DNA from: 0-14-3-00-41-53 sp041500225
GTDB lineage: Bacteria > Nitrospirota > Thermodesulfovibrionia > Thermodesulfovibrionales > SM23-35
Direction of reading: 5' to 3'
DNA: 12,916 nucleotides
Assembly: GCA_041500225.1 (NCBI GenBank)
Contig: JBGQLV010000066.1
Coordinates: 1 to 12,916, forward strand
Shown: one piece after another, positions 7,518-12,916 of the stretch
Numbering within the stretch: position 1 is the stretch's first letter
Layout of the letters: each line of letters begins with the position of its first letter
Translations under genes and position numbers: made by a program
The notes under the pieces: generated by a model
Databases searched by the model: none
The model's input: only the letters and a program-made list of their open reading frames with translations
Told to the model about the DNA's origin: nothing

Positions 7518-7681
7518 AAGAAACATAGCAAATTATACGGTAACCCCCGTTAGAATTTCACTTGGACTTTACGTCTATAATGTAATTTTTTTATCTTTGC
7601 ATCATCCCCGTGTTGAAACACAGTACATTCTAACAACATAAAGGGGCATTGGTGTTAAAAACAAGACAAGGTAATTCTTGC

Positions 7682-7710
7682 TTGCATTATATTATATAGA
7701 TATGCTATAA
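7682..7710 (+). promoter_or_regulatory. Candidate promoter for the cytochrome operon
   Basis: TTGCAT (7682-7687) and CTATAA (7705-7710) lie 17 bases apart, about 45-50 bases before the cytochrome ATG. The surrounding sequence is very A/T-rich, so chance matches are likely. This is only a suggestion. Confidence 0.35.
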
Positions 7711-7762
7711 CTTTTACGTTCATACAGGGTCATAAATTTGATAAAAACTTACAGGGGGTTTT

Positions 7763-9826
7763 ATGGATGATATAAAAAAGAAGATATTAATATCTCTGTT
7801 TATTGTTTTCATGATTTTCCCTATATATGTCTATGCTGCTAAAGCTGTTGCTACAAAACCTGTTTTATCTGATGAGGCACAGATGTGCCTTGGTTGCCAT
7901 TCAAATAAGGATATGACCAAGGCTTTGGAAAACAAAGAGATTTTATCCTTATATGCTGACGGCGATGCGTTTGTAAATTCTATCCATAATGCTATCAGTT
8001 GTGCAGGCTGTCATATGGACATCTCTATGCAAAACCATCCACAGGTTAAAAAGATCAAAAGCAAAAAGGAGTATATTGCGAATGCATCTAAGGCGTGCAC
8101 AATGTGCCATGCAGATGACCAGCTCAGAAAAAAACCAATTCATAGTTTTTTAATAACCAAGGCCAAGGCGATTTCATGTGTTGAATGTCATGGTTCACAT
8201 TCTATTAAAATCATGTCAGAGTGGAAAAACAGTACAAACGAACCCCAATATTGTCTTACCTGTCATAAACATGACCTTAAAATGCCCCTCAGTAGTGGTG
8301 AATTACTACCCCTTTCTGTAAATGAACCTACCTTTACAAGCTCTGTACATGGGAATCTTTCGTGTGGTGCTTGCCATATGAGCTTTTCAAAGGCCGAACA
8401 CCCTGTGAAGACCTTCAAAAACAAAAAGGAGTATACTGAGAATTCCACTAAGGTATGCACAATGTGCCATGCAGATGACCAGCTCAGAAAAAACCCTGTA
8501 CATAGTTCTTTGATGACCAAGGCCGCATGTGTTGAATGTCATGGTTCACATTCCATTAAAGGTATAGCAGCTCAAAGAGCCGGGTTCGGGGAAACTCAAT
8601 ATTGTCTTTCCTGTCATAAAAGCAGACTTAGCATGAGCATGAAGAATGGTGAATCGCTATCCGTTTTTGTAGACGAATCATCCCTCAGGAATTCTGCTCA
8701 CGGCAAACTTGAATGTGCTAAGTGCCATTCAAATTTTTCGAAAACCCAACATCCGGTGAGGACTTTCAACAGCATCCAGGATTATTTTATCGCTGGCACG
8801 GAACTTTGCAAGAGATGCCACTCTGAGACTTATATAAAATATGAAGACAGTATTCATTACACTATGCTCAAGAGCGGCAATCCCAAGGCGCCCACATGCA
8901 CCAACTGTCATGGGGTTGCTCACGCAACAGCCCGGACAAAAATTGATAAGACTCTGGGGCTGACTTCTTGCAATAAATGCCACGAGGATATGAAGGCTTC
9001 TTACGAAGCAAGTATACATTACCAGCTAATGGTTAAAGGAAACAAAAATGCGCCTGTCTGTTCATCATGTCATAATGCCCACGACGTACAGGATACCTCT
9101 ACTTCAACCAAGATAAAGGATGGGTGTTTGAGATGTCATAAGGATACAGGGAAGATCCACGCCAAATGGCTTTCCAACCCTCCGATAACATCAACTTCCT
9201 TCGCTGGCGCGCATTTCGATGTCGTATCCTGTGCTGCCTGCCATTCTATTGAAGCCAAACGTGGAATTTATCTCACTCTATATAGCCGCAAAACCGGGAA
9301 ACCTGTTACAGAGGAAGAACTCTTGAAGATATTGGAAACAGATCCCGTTGGATTAATGAAGAAGATTGATTCAAATGCGGACGGCATAATAGAGGCCAGG
9401 GAAATATGGGATTTCTTCTCGCTTCTGTATAAGAAAGGTGTAACATCAATCTTTATGGGCAAGATGGATGTTGGAAATGCTGCTGAGGCGCACATGATTG
9501 GTGGAAAAGCTGAGGCTACAAAGGATTGCGTTAAGTGCCATCAACCTGGTGCTGAATTCTTCCAGAATGTCTTTGTCGTAATCCAAAAGGCTGATGGCAA
9601 GCGGACGATTCTTAATGCGAAGCCGGGTGTACTCAATTCAGTCTATACCATACTGCCGGTCAGTAAATTTTATGCCCTCGGGAGTTCAAGCATAACGCTT
9701 TTTGATATCCTCTTTATCATCGCACTGATCGGCGGCATAGCTGTGCCGATAGGCCATATCAGCTTGAGAATCATAACTTCGCCCCTGCGGTCATTAAGAA
9801 GAATGGGAAAAGGAGGTAAGAAATAA
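7763..9826 (+). CDS. 17-heme c-type cytochrome with EF-hand loop and C-terminal membrane anchor
   Basis: The 687-residue protein is exported: residues 5-25 form a signal peptide or N-terminal anchor. Seventeen CxxCH heme sites have first cysteines at 42, 80, 112, 139, 164, 201, 232, 256, 281, 318, 349, 379, 403, 433, 455, 490 and 589. Hemes 1-4, 5-8 and 9-12 lie in three related modules of about 120 residues, the first two very similar. Residues 536-547 (DSNADGIIEARE) match an EF-hand calcium loop, placed between hemes 16 and 17. A hydrophobic segment (644-666) and a basic tail would anchor the C-terminus. The ATG has a GGGGG-type ribosome site. The stop overlaps the next start as TAATG, coupling it to a cytochrome b. 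The likely role is taking electrons from the b subunit into the periplasm, as in Geobacter Cbc-type complexes; this is inference. Confidence 0.93.
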   Translation: MDDIKKKILISLFIVFMIFPIYVYAAKAVATKPVLSDEAQMCLGCHSNKDMTKALENKEILSLYADGDAFVNSIHNAISCAGCHMDISMQNHPQVKKIKSKKEYIANASKACTMCHADDQLRKKPIHSFLITKAKAISCVECHGSHSIKIMSEWKNSTNEPQYCLTCHKHDLKMPLSSGELLPLSVNEPTFTSSVHGNLSCGACHMSFSKAEHPVKTFKNKKEYTENSTKVCTMCHADDQLRKNPVHSSLMTKAACVECHGSHSIKGIAAQRAGFGETQYCLSCHKSRLSMSMKNGESLSVFVDESSLRNSAHGKLECAKCHSNFSKTQHPVRTFNSIQDYFIAGTELCKRCHSETYIKYEDSIHYTMLKSGNPKAPTCTNCHGVAHATARTKIDKTLGLTSCNKCHEDMKASYEASIHYQLMVKGNKNAPVCSSCHNAHDVQDTSTSTKIKDGCLRCHKDTGKIHAKWLSNPPITSTSFAGAHFDVVSCAACHSIEAKRGIYLTLYSRKTGKPVTEEELLKILETDPVGLMKKIDSNADGIIEAREIWDFFSLLYKKGVTSIFMGKMDVGNAAEAHMIGGKAEATKDCVKCHQPGAEFFQNVFVVIQKADGKRTILNAKPGVLNSVYTILPVSKFYALGSSSITLFDILFIIALIGGIAVPIGHISLRIITSPLRSLRRMGKGGKK
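8041..8525 (+). repeat. Internal 360-base-period duplication in the multiheme cytochrome gene
   Basis: The segment around 8041-8165 recurs around 8401-8525, exactly 360 bases (120 codons) later. It includes a 38-base identical stretch (8096-8133 and 8456-8493) encoding CTMCHADDQLRK. The shared peptide runs from KNKKEY-like sequence through CVECHGSHSIK. A third, more diverged module follows. This looks like an in-frame tandem duplication of a four-heme unit. Confidence 0.85.
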
Positions 9827-10500
9827 TGAAAAAGATTTATCTTCATCCGTTACCGATAAGGATATGGCACTGGGTAAACGCCCTCGGTTTCATCATCCTG
9901 ATTCTGACCGGGACGCAGATCAAATTAGGGAATAAGATTAATCTGTTCTCCTTCGAAACAGCCGTGGATATCCACAGCTGGCTGGGTTTTATACTCCTGG
10001 CAAACTACTTCATATGGCTTGTCTACTACCTCCTCACTTTTAAAATAAAGATATATATTCCTCCCCTCCACCATCCGATTGAATTTGCCAAGAAGGCCTT
10101 GCGTCAGGCAAAGTTTTACGGGTGGGGCCTAATGGTCGGGGATGAGAATCCACATCACTCAACGCCGGATAACAAGTTCAACCCCATGCAGCAGGTGTCA
10201 TATCTCATGATTATGGTGGCTCTTATTCCTGTCCAGATAATAACAGGTCTTTTCCTGTGGGATCCCAAACTGTTCGGTCCGGTCCTCAATCTTATCGGAG
10301 GCATTCAAATAGCAGATACGATCCATATTCTCCTCTGGATATTCTTCAGTGCATTCATCATCGTCCATTTCTATCTGGCCACCCTCGGACATACGACCTG
10401 GGCCCATATAATTGCGATGTTTAGCGGGTATGAGGAAGAGCATGAAGAACACGAGGAACATGGCCATGGAGAAGAACACGGTCATAGCACCAGCCACTAA
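9826..10500 (+). CDS. Di-heme membrane cytochrome b (HyaC/cytochrome b561-like) with His-rich tail
   Basis: This 224-residue integral membrane protein has four predicted helices (about 14-32, 48-70, 122-145 and 163-186). Histidines inside or near helices, namely His15, His50, His167 and His181, are plausible axial ligands for two b hemes, as in the b subunits of NiFe hydrogenases and formate or thiosulfate reductases. HPLPIRIWHWVNA (7-19) is typical of the family's first helix. The tail (202-224) carries seven histidines among Glu and Gly, suggesting metal binding. The ATG overlaps the cytochrome c stop (TAATG). No hydrogenase or oxidoreductase catalytic subunit is nearby, so it probably links menaquinol to the 17-heme partner. 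Confidence 0.9.
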   Translation: MKKIYLHPLPIRIWHWVNALGFIILILTGTQIKLGNKINLFSFETAVDIHSWLGFILLANYFIWLVYYLLTFKIKIYIPPLHHPIEFAKKALRQAKFYGWGLMVGDENPHHSTPDNKFNPMQQVSYLMIMVALIPVQIITGLFLWDPKLFGPVLNLIGGIQIADTIHILLWIFFSAFIIVHFYLATLGHTTWAHIIAMFSGYEEEHEEHEEHGHGEEHGHSTSH

Positions 10501-10511
10501 AATTCAATAAT

Positions 10512-10544
10512 AAAGGGGTGGGACAAAATGTCCCACCCCTTTTT
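10512..10544 (+). terminator. Intrinsic terminator of the cytochrome operon
   Basis: A perfect 14-bp stem (AAAGGGGTGGGACA at 10512-10525 pairing with 10529-10542) closes an AAA loop and runs into a T-tract. It lies 11 bases after the cytochrome b stop, so the operon ends here. Confidence 0.95.
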
Positions 10545-10595
10545 CCAAAAAGAACGGGCAATGTCTAAATTGGCTTGACACATGGTTGAATTACC

Positions 10596-10625
10596 TTGAC
10601 TCACTCCTTAAGGACATGATATATT
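10596..10625 (+). promoter_or_regulatory. Predicted promoter of the cold-shock-type leader
   Basis: TTGACT (10596-10601) and TATATT (10620-10625) are separated by 18 bases. A transcript starting near 10632 would have a leader of about 110 bases before the ATG at 10743. Long leaders are known for cspA-family genes. Confidence 0.6.
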
Positions 10626-10659
10626 ACTAACAGGATATTAGAGGTTTTTGCGTTCAAAT

Positions 10660-10695
10660 AAGGCCACAAAGACTTTTAGCTTTGGGGCCTTTTTT
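10660..10695 (+). terminator. Terminator-like hairpin inside the leader
   Basis: AAGGCC, one mismatch and CAAAG (10660-10671) pair with CTTTG, one mismatch and GGCCTT (10680-10691), around an 8-base loop. The downstream arm is followed by TTTT. It sits between the predicted promoter and the ribosome site, so it may be an attenuator, or the end of a short RNA of about 60 bases. Confidence 0.65.
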
Positions 10696-10742
10696 ATTGA
10701 GTCCTTCTGGGATTTTAGTTTATAGATAAGGAGGTAAACAAA

Positions 10743-11021
10743 ATGACACAAGGAACCATGAAGTGGTTCAACGACAGCAAAGAATGTATGGATTTAAAAG
10801 TTAGTGAAGAAATTCTCAAGCAAACTACAAAATGTGTATTTGATTTCAAATGTTTAAATGAGGAAACAAGGGATGTGTGTAAAGTTGACAGATGTATTGG
10901 AGGGTTATGCCTTCTGGAAACGATAAAATCAGGGTTTTGTTCTTATAAATTTTCATTTGAAAATTCCTATGCTTGTTTGTGTCCAACAAGAGTTGAACTT
11001 TATAGGAATTGCAGAATATAA
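10743..11021 (+). CDS. Cys-rich small protein fused to a cold-shock protein N-terminus
   Basis: The first 13 residues (MTQGTMKWFNDSK) match the start of CspA-family cold-shock proteins, but the RNA-binding RNP motifs that should follow are absent. From Met16 the protein is unrelated. MDLKVSEEILKQTTKC starts a Cys-rich small protein with cysteines at 31, 37, 46, 51, 56, 66, 78, 80 and 90, plus Cys15 at the junction; the spacing suggests metal binding. From memory, similar small Cys-rich proteins of unknown function occur in related genomes, but I could not search. Met16 (10788) is in frame and may be the ancestral start, although no ribosome site precedes it. A strong AAGGAGG (10728-10734) serves the cold-shock ATG. 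The fusion appears to place the gene under cold-shock leader control. Confidence 0.65.
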   Translation: MTQGTMKWFNDSKECMDLKVSEEILKQTTKCVFDFKCLNEETRDVCKVDRCIGGLCLLETIKSGFCSYKFSFENSYACLCPTRVELYRNCRI

Positions 11022-11127
11022 TAGTTCCAAATTCAGCTATTTGTATATATCCTTTGATGCATTCGACAGCATAGTGGACACTCCCTAAGAGAGCAAAGAT
11101 GTTCTTTCTACAGGCCGAAATCCGCAT
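10846..11127 (-). CDS. Uncertain ORF or gene fragment with a strong ribosome site
   Basis: An ATG at 11125-11127 has AAGGAGG (minus strand, 11133-11139) at 5-base spacing. It opens 93 codons beginning MRISACRKNIFALLGSVHYA. The last 58 or so codons run antisense to the Cys-rich gene, so that part is probably not real coding. The first 35 codons (11127 to about 11022) may be the head of a truncated gene whose remainder was lost or replaced. I do not recognise a family. The call rests on the ribosome site. Confidence 0.25.
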   Translation of the reverse strand: MRISACRKNIFALLGSVHYAVECIKGYIQIAEFGTIIFCNSYKVQLLLDTNKHRNFQMKIYKNKTLILSFPEGITLQYICQLYTHPLFPHLNI

Positions 11128-11317
11128 TGTCGCCTCCTTCCTGAACTATGCATAACAATGGGCATTGATAGGGATACATGGTTCACCTGCAACTCCGCAT
11201 TTCAATCGCGCGATGCAAAACGATGATTTTCATTAGAAACAGAACGTTGGTTTCTTAATTCCGTCTTAATATTCTTATTGGAAGAAATTTGAACTCAGTG
11301 ATAGTATAAGGAACATT
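11022..11317. other. Intergenic stretch before the nuclease-like gene
   Basis: Apart from the uncertain minus-strand ORF start and its ribosome site, I see only a weak candidate promoter: TTGGTT (11247-11252) and TATTCT (11270-11275) with a 17-base spacer, about 40 bases before the ATG at 11318. No repeat, RNA gene or attachment site was recognised. Confidence 0.4.
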
Positions 11318-11746
11318 ATGTCGAGATTTCCTCAGAAAAAAGCTACTCGTGGCAGTCAGCGTTGGCTTCAATTCCTTGTCAATGAGAGACCAGATATCCT
11401 CAATAAAACTATAGGACTTGGCAATATCAAGTGGGTATCTCCAGTTATGTCCGATCAATTCGCCGAATACCGTGACAAAGCTTTTTTAGATCTTCTTGGT
11501 ATTCGCTTGAAGAACCGTTCGCTATCAGATTTCTGGCCAAGCAGAGGTCCGCAATGGGACGCGTTAGGGTTCAGTGAATCAGGTGAAGCAATTCTTGTTG
11601 AAGCAAAGGCGCATATTCAAGAAATCTTTTCTCCTCCCTCACAAGCTTCGCCGGAGAGTCTCAAACTTATTATCAAATCACTTACTGAGACAGCTTCTGC
11701 ATTTCATGCACAGACAGGTTTGGACTGGTCCCGCCGCTTCTATTAA
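11318..11746 (+). pseudogene. 5' part of an interrupted PD-(D/E)XK nuclease-like gene
   Basis: The frame encodes 142 residues with an AAGGA ribosome site. QWDALG (79-84) followed by ILVEAKAH (92-99) fits the D-(x)n-E-x-K core of PD-(D/E)XK nuclease folds, with Asp81, Glu95 and Lys97. SRGPQWD and SPPSQA recall an uncharacterised bacterial family of roughly 250 residues that I know from memory but could not search. The frame ends FY-TAA. The next codons read YAK, and relatives as I recall them continue FYQYAN, so TAA may replace a CAA codon. A RAYT element begins 23 bases after this stop, and a possible 3' remnant lies beyond it. The gene is almost certainly inactive as a full-length product. 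Confidence 0.65.
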
Positions 11747-11769
11747 TATGCAAAGACAAAAAAAATAAA

Positions 11770-11794
11770 GGGGTCAGACTTGAATATTGACATT
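11770..11794 (+). repeat. Left inverted end of the RAYT element
   Basis: GGGGTCAGACTTG-aat-ATTGACATT matches the reverse complement of 12755-12779 at 22 of 25 positions, differing only in the central three bases. Confidence 0.9.
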
Positions 11795-11821
11795 TCTTAT
11801 CTCTAAGTGATATTTTGTTAC

Positions 11822-12775
11822 ATGGCAAGGAAACCGAGGATAGAGTTTGAAGGTGCATTCTATCACGTCATAACTAGAGGCAATCAAAAGCAAAAGATAT
11901 TCAGAGACAAGGAAGACTATCTGAAATATCTTGAGATATTTTCGGGCTACAAGACCAGATACAAATATTCTCTATATTCTTATGTGCTCATGAGCAACCA
12001 TGTTCACTTGTTGATAGAGACTCAAAAGATTCCGCTTTCAAAGATATTGCAGGGGATTAACCAGAGCTACACAGCATATTTCAACAAGAGGTATAAAACA
12101 GTGGGACACCTATTCCAGGGGAGATACAAAGCCATACTGTGTGACAGGGACGAGTATCTGCTATCCCTTGTCAAATACATACATCTCAATCCTGTGAGGG
12201 CAAAGACAGCTAAGACACCTGATGAATATCGGTGGAGCGGCCATCATAATTATGCTAAAAAATCGGACAAGAAGGACATAGTAGATGAGGATCAGGTACT
12301 AAGGATGTTCTCAGAAGACAAGACGAAGGCGAGGAAGATTTATCGTGCTTTTATGGATGAGGGAATAACAGTCATGAAGGATGATATATACAGCACAATA
12401 GACCAGAGGATACTCGGAGATGAAAGATTCGCGGATAAGATAATGGAGCGGTATGATGATGGGATAGAGCAGAGAAGGAGAAAAAAAGAGTATAGATTAT
12501 CGGAGATAGCAGCGATGATAGAGGAAGCATATGATATTACACTCAGTCAGATAAGGCAGAAAGGCAAAGACAGGGGTATATCGAAGGGCAGGAAGTTGTT
12601 AAGTCTTGTAGCAAACGAATATGGATACAAAGGCAAGGAGATAGCAGAATATATAAAAAAAGATCCGGCGATAGTCACGAGGCACTTAAAGGAGAGGAAT
12701 GACTTTAGAAGGGAAATAGAAAAATTGATTAAGGGATTGAAGGATATGAGGCCAAATGTCAATAAGCAAGTCTGA
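11822..12775 (+). CDS. REP-associated tyrosine (Y1/HUH) transposase with C-terminal HTH
   Basis: The protein is 317 residues from the ATG at 11822. A GTG 15 bases upstream is in frame, but MARKPRIEFEGAFYHVITRG is the usual family beginning. The HUH metal site is HVH (60-62) in MSNHVHLLIE. The probable nucleophile is Tyr119 in YIHLNPVRA (119-127). GHLFQGRYKA (95-104) is also typical. The C-terminal region (about 226-292) looks like a DnaA-type or other helix-turn-helix DNA-binding domain, seen in many long RAYTs. Such enzymes cut and rejoin single-stranded DNA at palindromic REP-like sequences. The frame is intact and the stop lies inside the right inverted end, so the gene may be functional. 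Confidence 0.93.
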   Translation: MARKPRIEFEGAFYHVITRGNQKQKIFRDKEDYLKYLEIFSGYKTRYKYSLYSYVLMSNHVHLLIETQKIPLSKILQGINQSYTAYFNKRYKTVGHLFQGRYKAILCDRDEYLLSLVKYIHLNPVRAKTAKTPDEYRWSGHHNYAKKSDKKDIVDEDQVLRMFSEDKTKARKIYRAFMDEGITVMKDDIYSTIDQRILGDERFADKIMERYDDGIEQRRRKKEYRLSEIAAMIEEAYDITLSQIRQKGKDRGISKGRKLLSLVANEYGYKGKEIAEYIKKDPAIVTRHLKERNDFRREIEKLIKGLKDMRPNVNKQV

Positions 12776-12779
12776 CCCC
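12755..12779 (-). repeat. Right inverted end of the RAYT element
   Basis: This is the reverse complement of the left end with a different central triplet (ctt in place of aat, read inward). It contains the last codons and the TGA of the transposase gene. Confidence 0.9.
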
Positions 12780-12790
12780 ATTGCCTTACC

Positions 12791-12804
12791 ATAAGCAAGT
12801 CTGA
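12791..12804. repeat. Partial second copy of the RAYT right end
   Basis: ATAAGCAAGTCTGA repeats 12762-12775 exactly, 29 bases downstream, without the GGGG side. It may be a remnant of an earlier insertion or of the end recognition sequence. Confidence 0.6.
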
Positions 12805-12813
12805 ACATCCCGC

Positions 12814-12906
12814 TGGAATTTTCAAGATATTTTTTTGTTATTGAGAAAGGATGTACCTCCTGTTCATCTTCAACATCTTAAAGATGACACGACAAAGATG
12901 GCGTCC
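12814..12906 (+). pseudogene. Possible 3' remnant of the interrupted nuclease-like gene
   Basis: One frame reads FQDIFLLLRKDVP, then after eight more residues LKDDTTKMAS and a stop at 12907. In the +1 frame the middle section reads YLLFIF. Together these resemble the region expected after FYQYAN in the nuclease-like family as I recall it (a LYFLR-type stretch, then V-P, then a hydrophobic strand with an aspartate-threonine segment), with frameshifts. The match is from memory and the frames are broken, so confidence is limited. The window ends shortly afterwards. Confidence 0.35.
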
Positions 12907-12916
12907 TAGTGCCCGT

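Larger units (their letters stand above)
7249..7762. other. Divergent intergenic region between the rhomboid and cytochrome operons
   Basis: This 514-base A/T-rich stretch separates two divergently transcribed operons. It holds repeat copy C with a short ORF on the minus strand, repeat copy B on the plus strand, and a candidate promoter near 7682-7710. No full-length gene fits. A plus-strand open frame at 7405-7641 lacks a convincing start and ribosome site and runs through repeat B, so I do not call it. Confidence 0.6.
11770..12779 (+). mobile_element. RAYT (IS200/IS605-related Y1 transposase) element
   Basis: This 1010-bp unit is bounded by 25-base inverted ends and carries a single Y1-type transposase gene. 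Both ends have GGGGTCAGACTTG, three variable bases, then ATTGACATT. The right end overlaps the transposase stop codon. The element lies within the broken nuclease-like gene. No target-site duplication was recognised, which is expected for this class. Confidence 0.85.

Noticed and set aside
7300..7520. GEMM (c-di-GMP) riboswitch upstream of the cytochrome gene
   Set aside because: Such riboswitches often precede cytochrome genes in Geobacter, but the conserved GEMM core and tetraloop-receptor sequences were not found in either repeat copy or between them.
7405..7641. 78-codon plus-strand open frame in the divergent intergenic region
   Set aside because: There is no convincing start or ribosome site, and it runs through repeat B into unrelated A/T-rich sequence; only the repeat portion shows a pattern.
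10508..10520. Match between the cytochrome terminator (AATAAAGGGGT) and the left flank and end of the RAYT element
   Set aside because: The shared bases are only A/T-rich sequence plus GGGGT, and the downstream sequence differs, so this is coincidence rather than a second RAYT end.
11150..11260. Possible integron attC-like or palindromic site around GCATTTCAATCGCGCGATGC
   Set aside because: The core RYYYAAC/GTTRRRY arrangement and the paired L/R boxes are absent, and no integrase is nearby.
11574..11768. 64-codon frame overlapping the nuclease-like gene in another frame
   Set aside because: It overlaps the better-supported frame carrying the D...ExK motif and has no ribosome site.

Overview
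The window looks like chromosome of an anaerobic, respiring Gram-negative bacterium with moderately low GC. A 17-heme c-type cytochrome paired with a b-type cytochrome, a CIRCE-controlled groESL operon, a zinc-ribbon/receiver protein and a RAYT transposase together resemble Nitrospirota (Thermodesulfovibrionia-like) or deltaproteobacterial genomes. This assignment is inference from gene content; no rRNA or other decisive marker is present.

Region 1 (about 1-7250) is conserved housekeeping sequence, all on the minus strand. Read in the direction of transcription it has three blocks. The first is a rhomboid protease gene overlapping a zinc-ribbon/degenerate-receiver gene. The second is groES-groEL, with a sigma70-like promoter, a perfect CIRCE operator and a strong terminator. 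The third is mltG-ispG-panC plus a small thioredoxin-fold gene; mltG and ispG overlap, and ispG and panC are 2 bases apart.

Region 2 (7249-7762) is a 514-base divergent intergenic stretch. It holds two inverted copies of a diverged repeat of about 65 bases, and a third copy lies at the left edge of the window. One copy contains a 29-codon ORF with its own Shine-Dalgarno sequence, placed just ahead of the rhomboid gene.

Region 3 (7763-10544) is a plus-strand electron-transfer operon. It encodes an exported, membrane-anchored 17-heme cytochrome c with internal repeats and an EF-hand loop. A four-helix di-heme cytochrome b with a His-rich tail is translationally coupled to it. The likely role is oxidation of membrane quinol and delivery of electrons to periplasmic or extracellular acceptors, and the operon ends in a near-ideal terminator.

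Region 4 (10545-12916) is a mosaic accessory stretch. A cold-shock-type promoter, leader and first 13 codons are joined in frame to a Cys-rich small protein. An uncertain minus-strand ORF follows. Next comes a PD-(D/E)XK-like gene broken by a stop codon and a 1010-bp RAYT element with 25-bp inverted ends. A decayed remnant that may be the rest of the broken gene lies beyond the element. No tRNA, rRNA or CRISPR array was seen.
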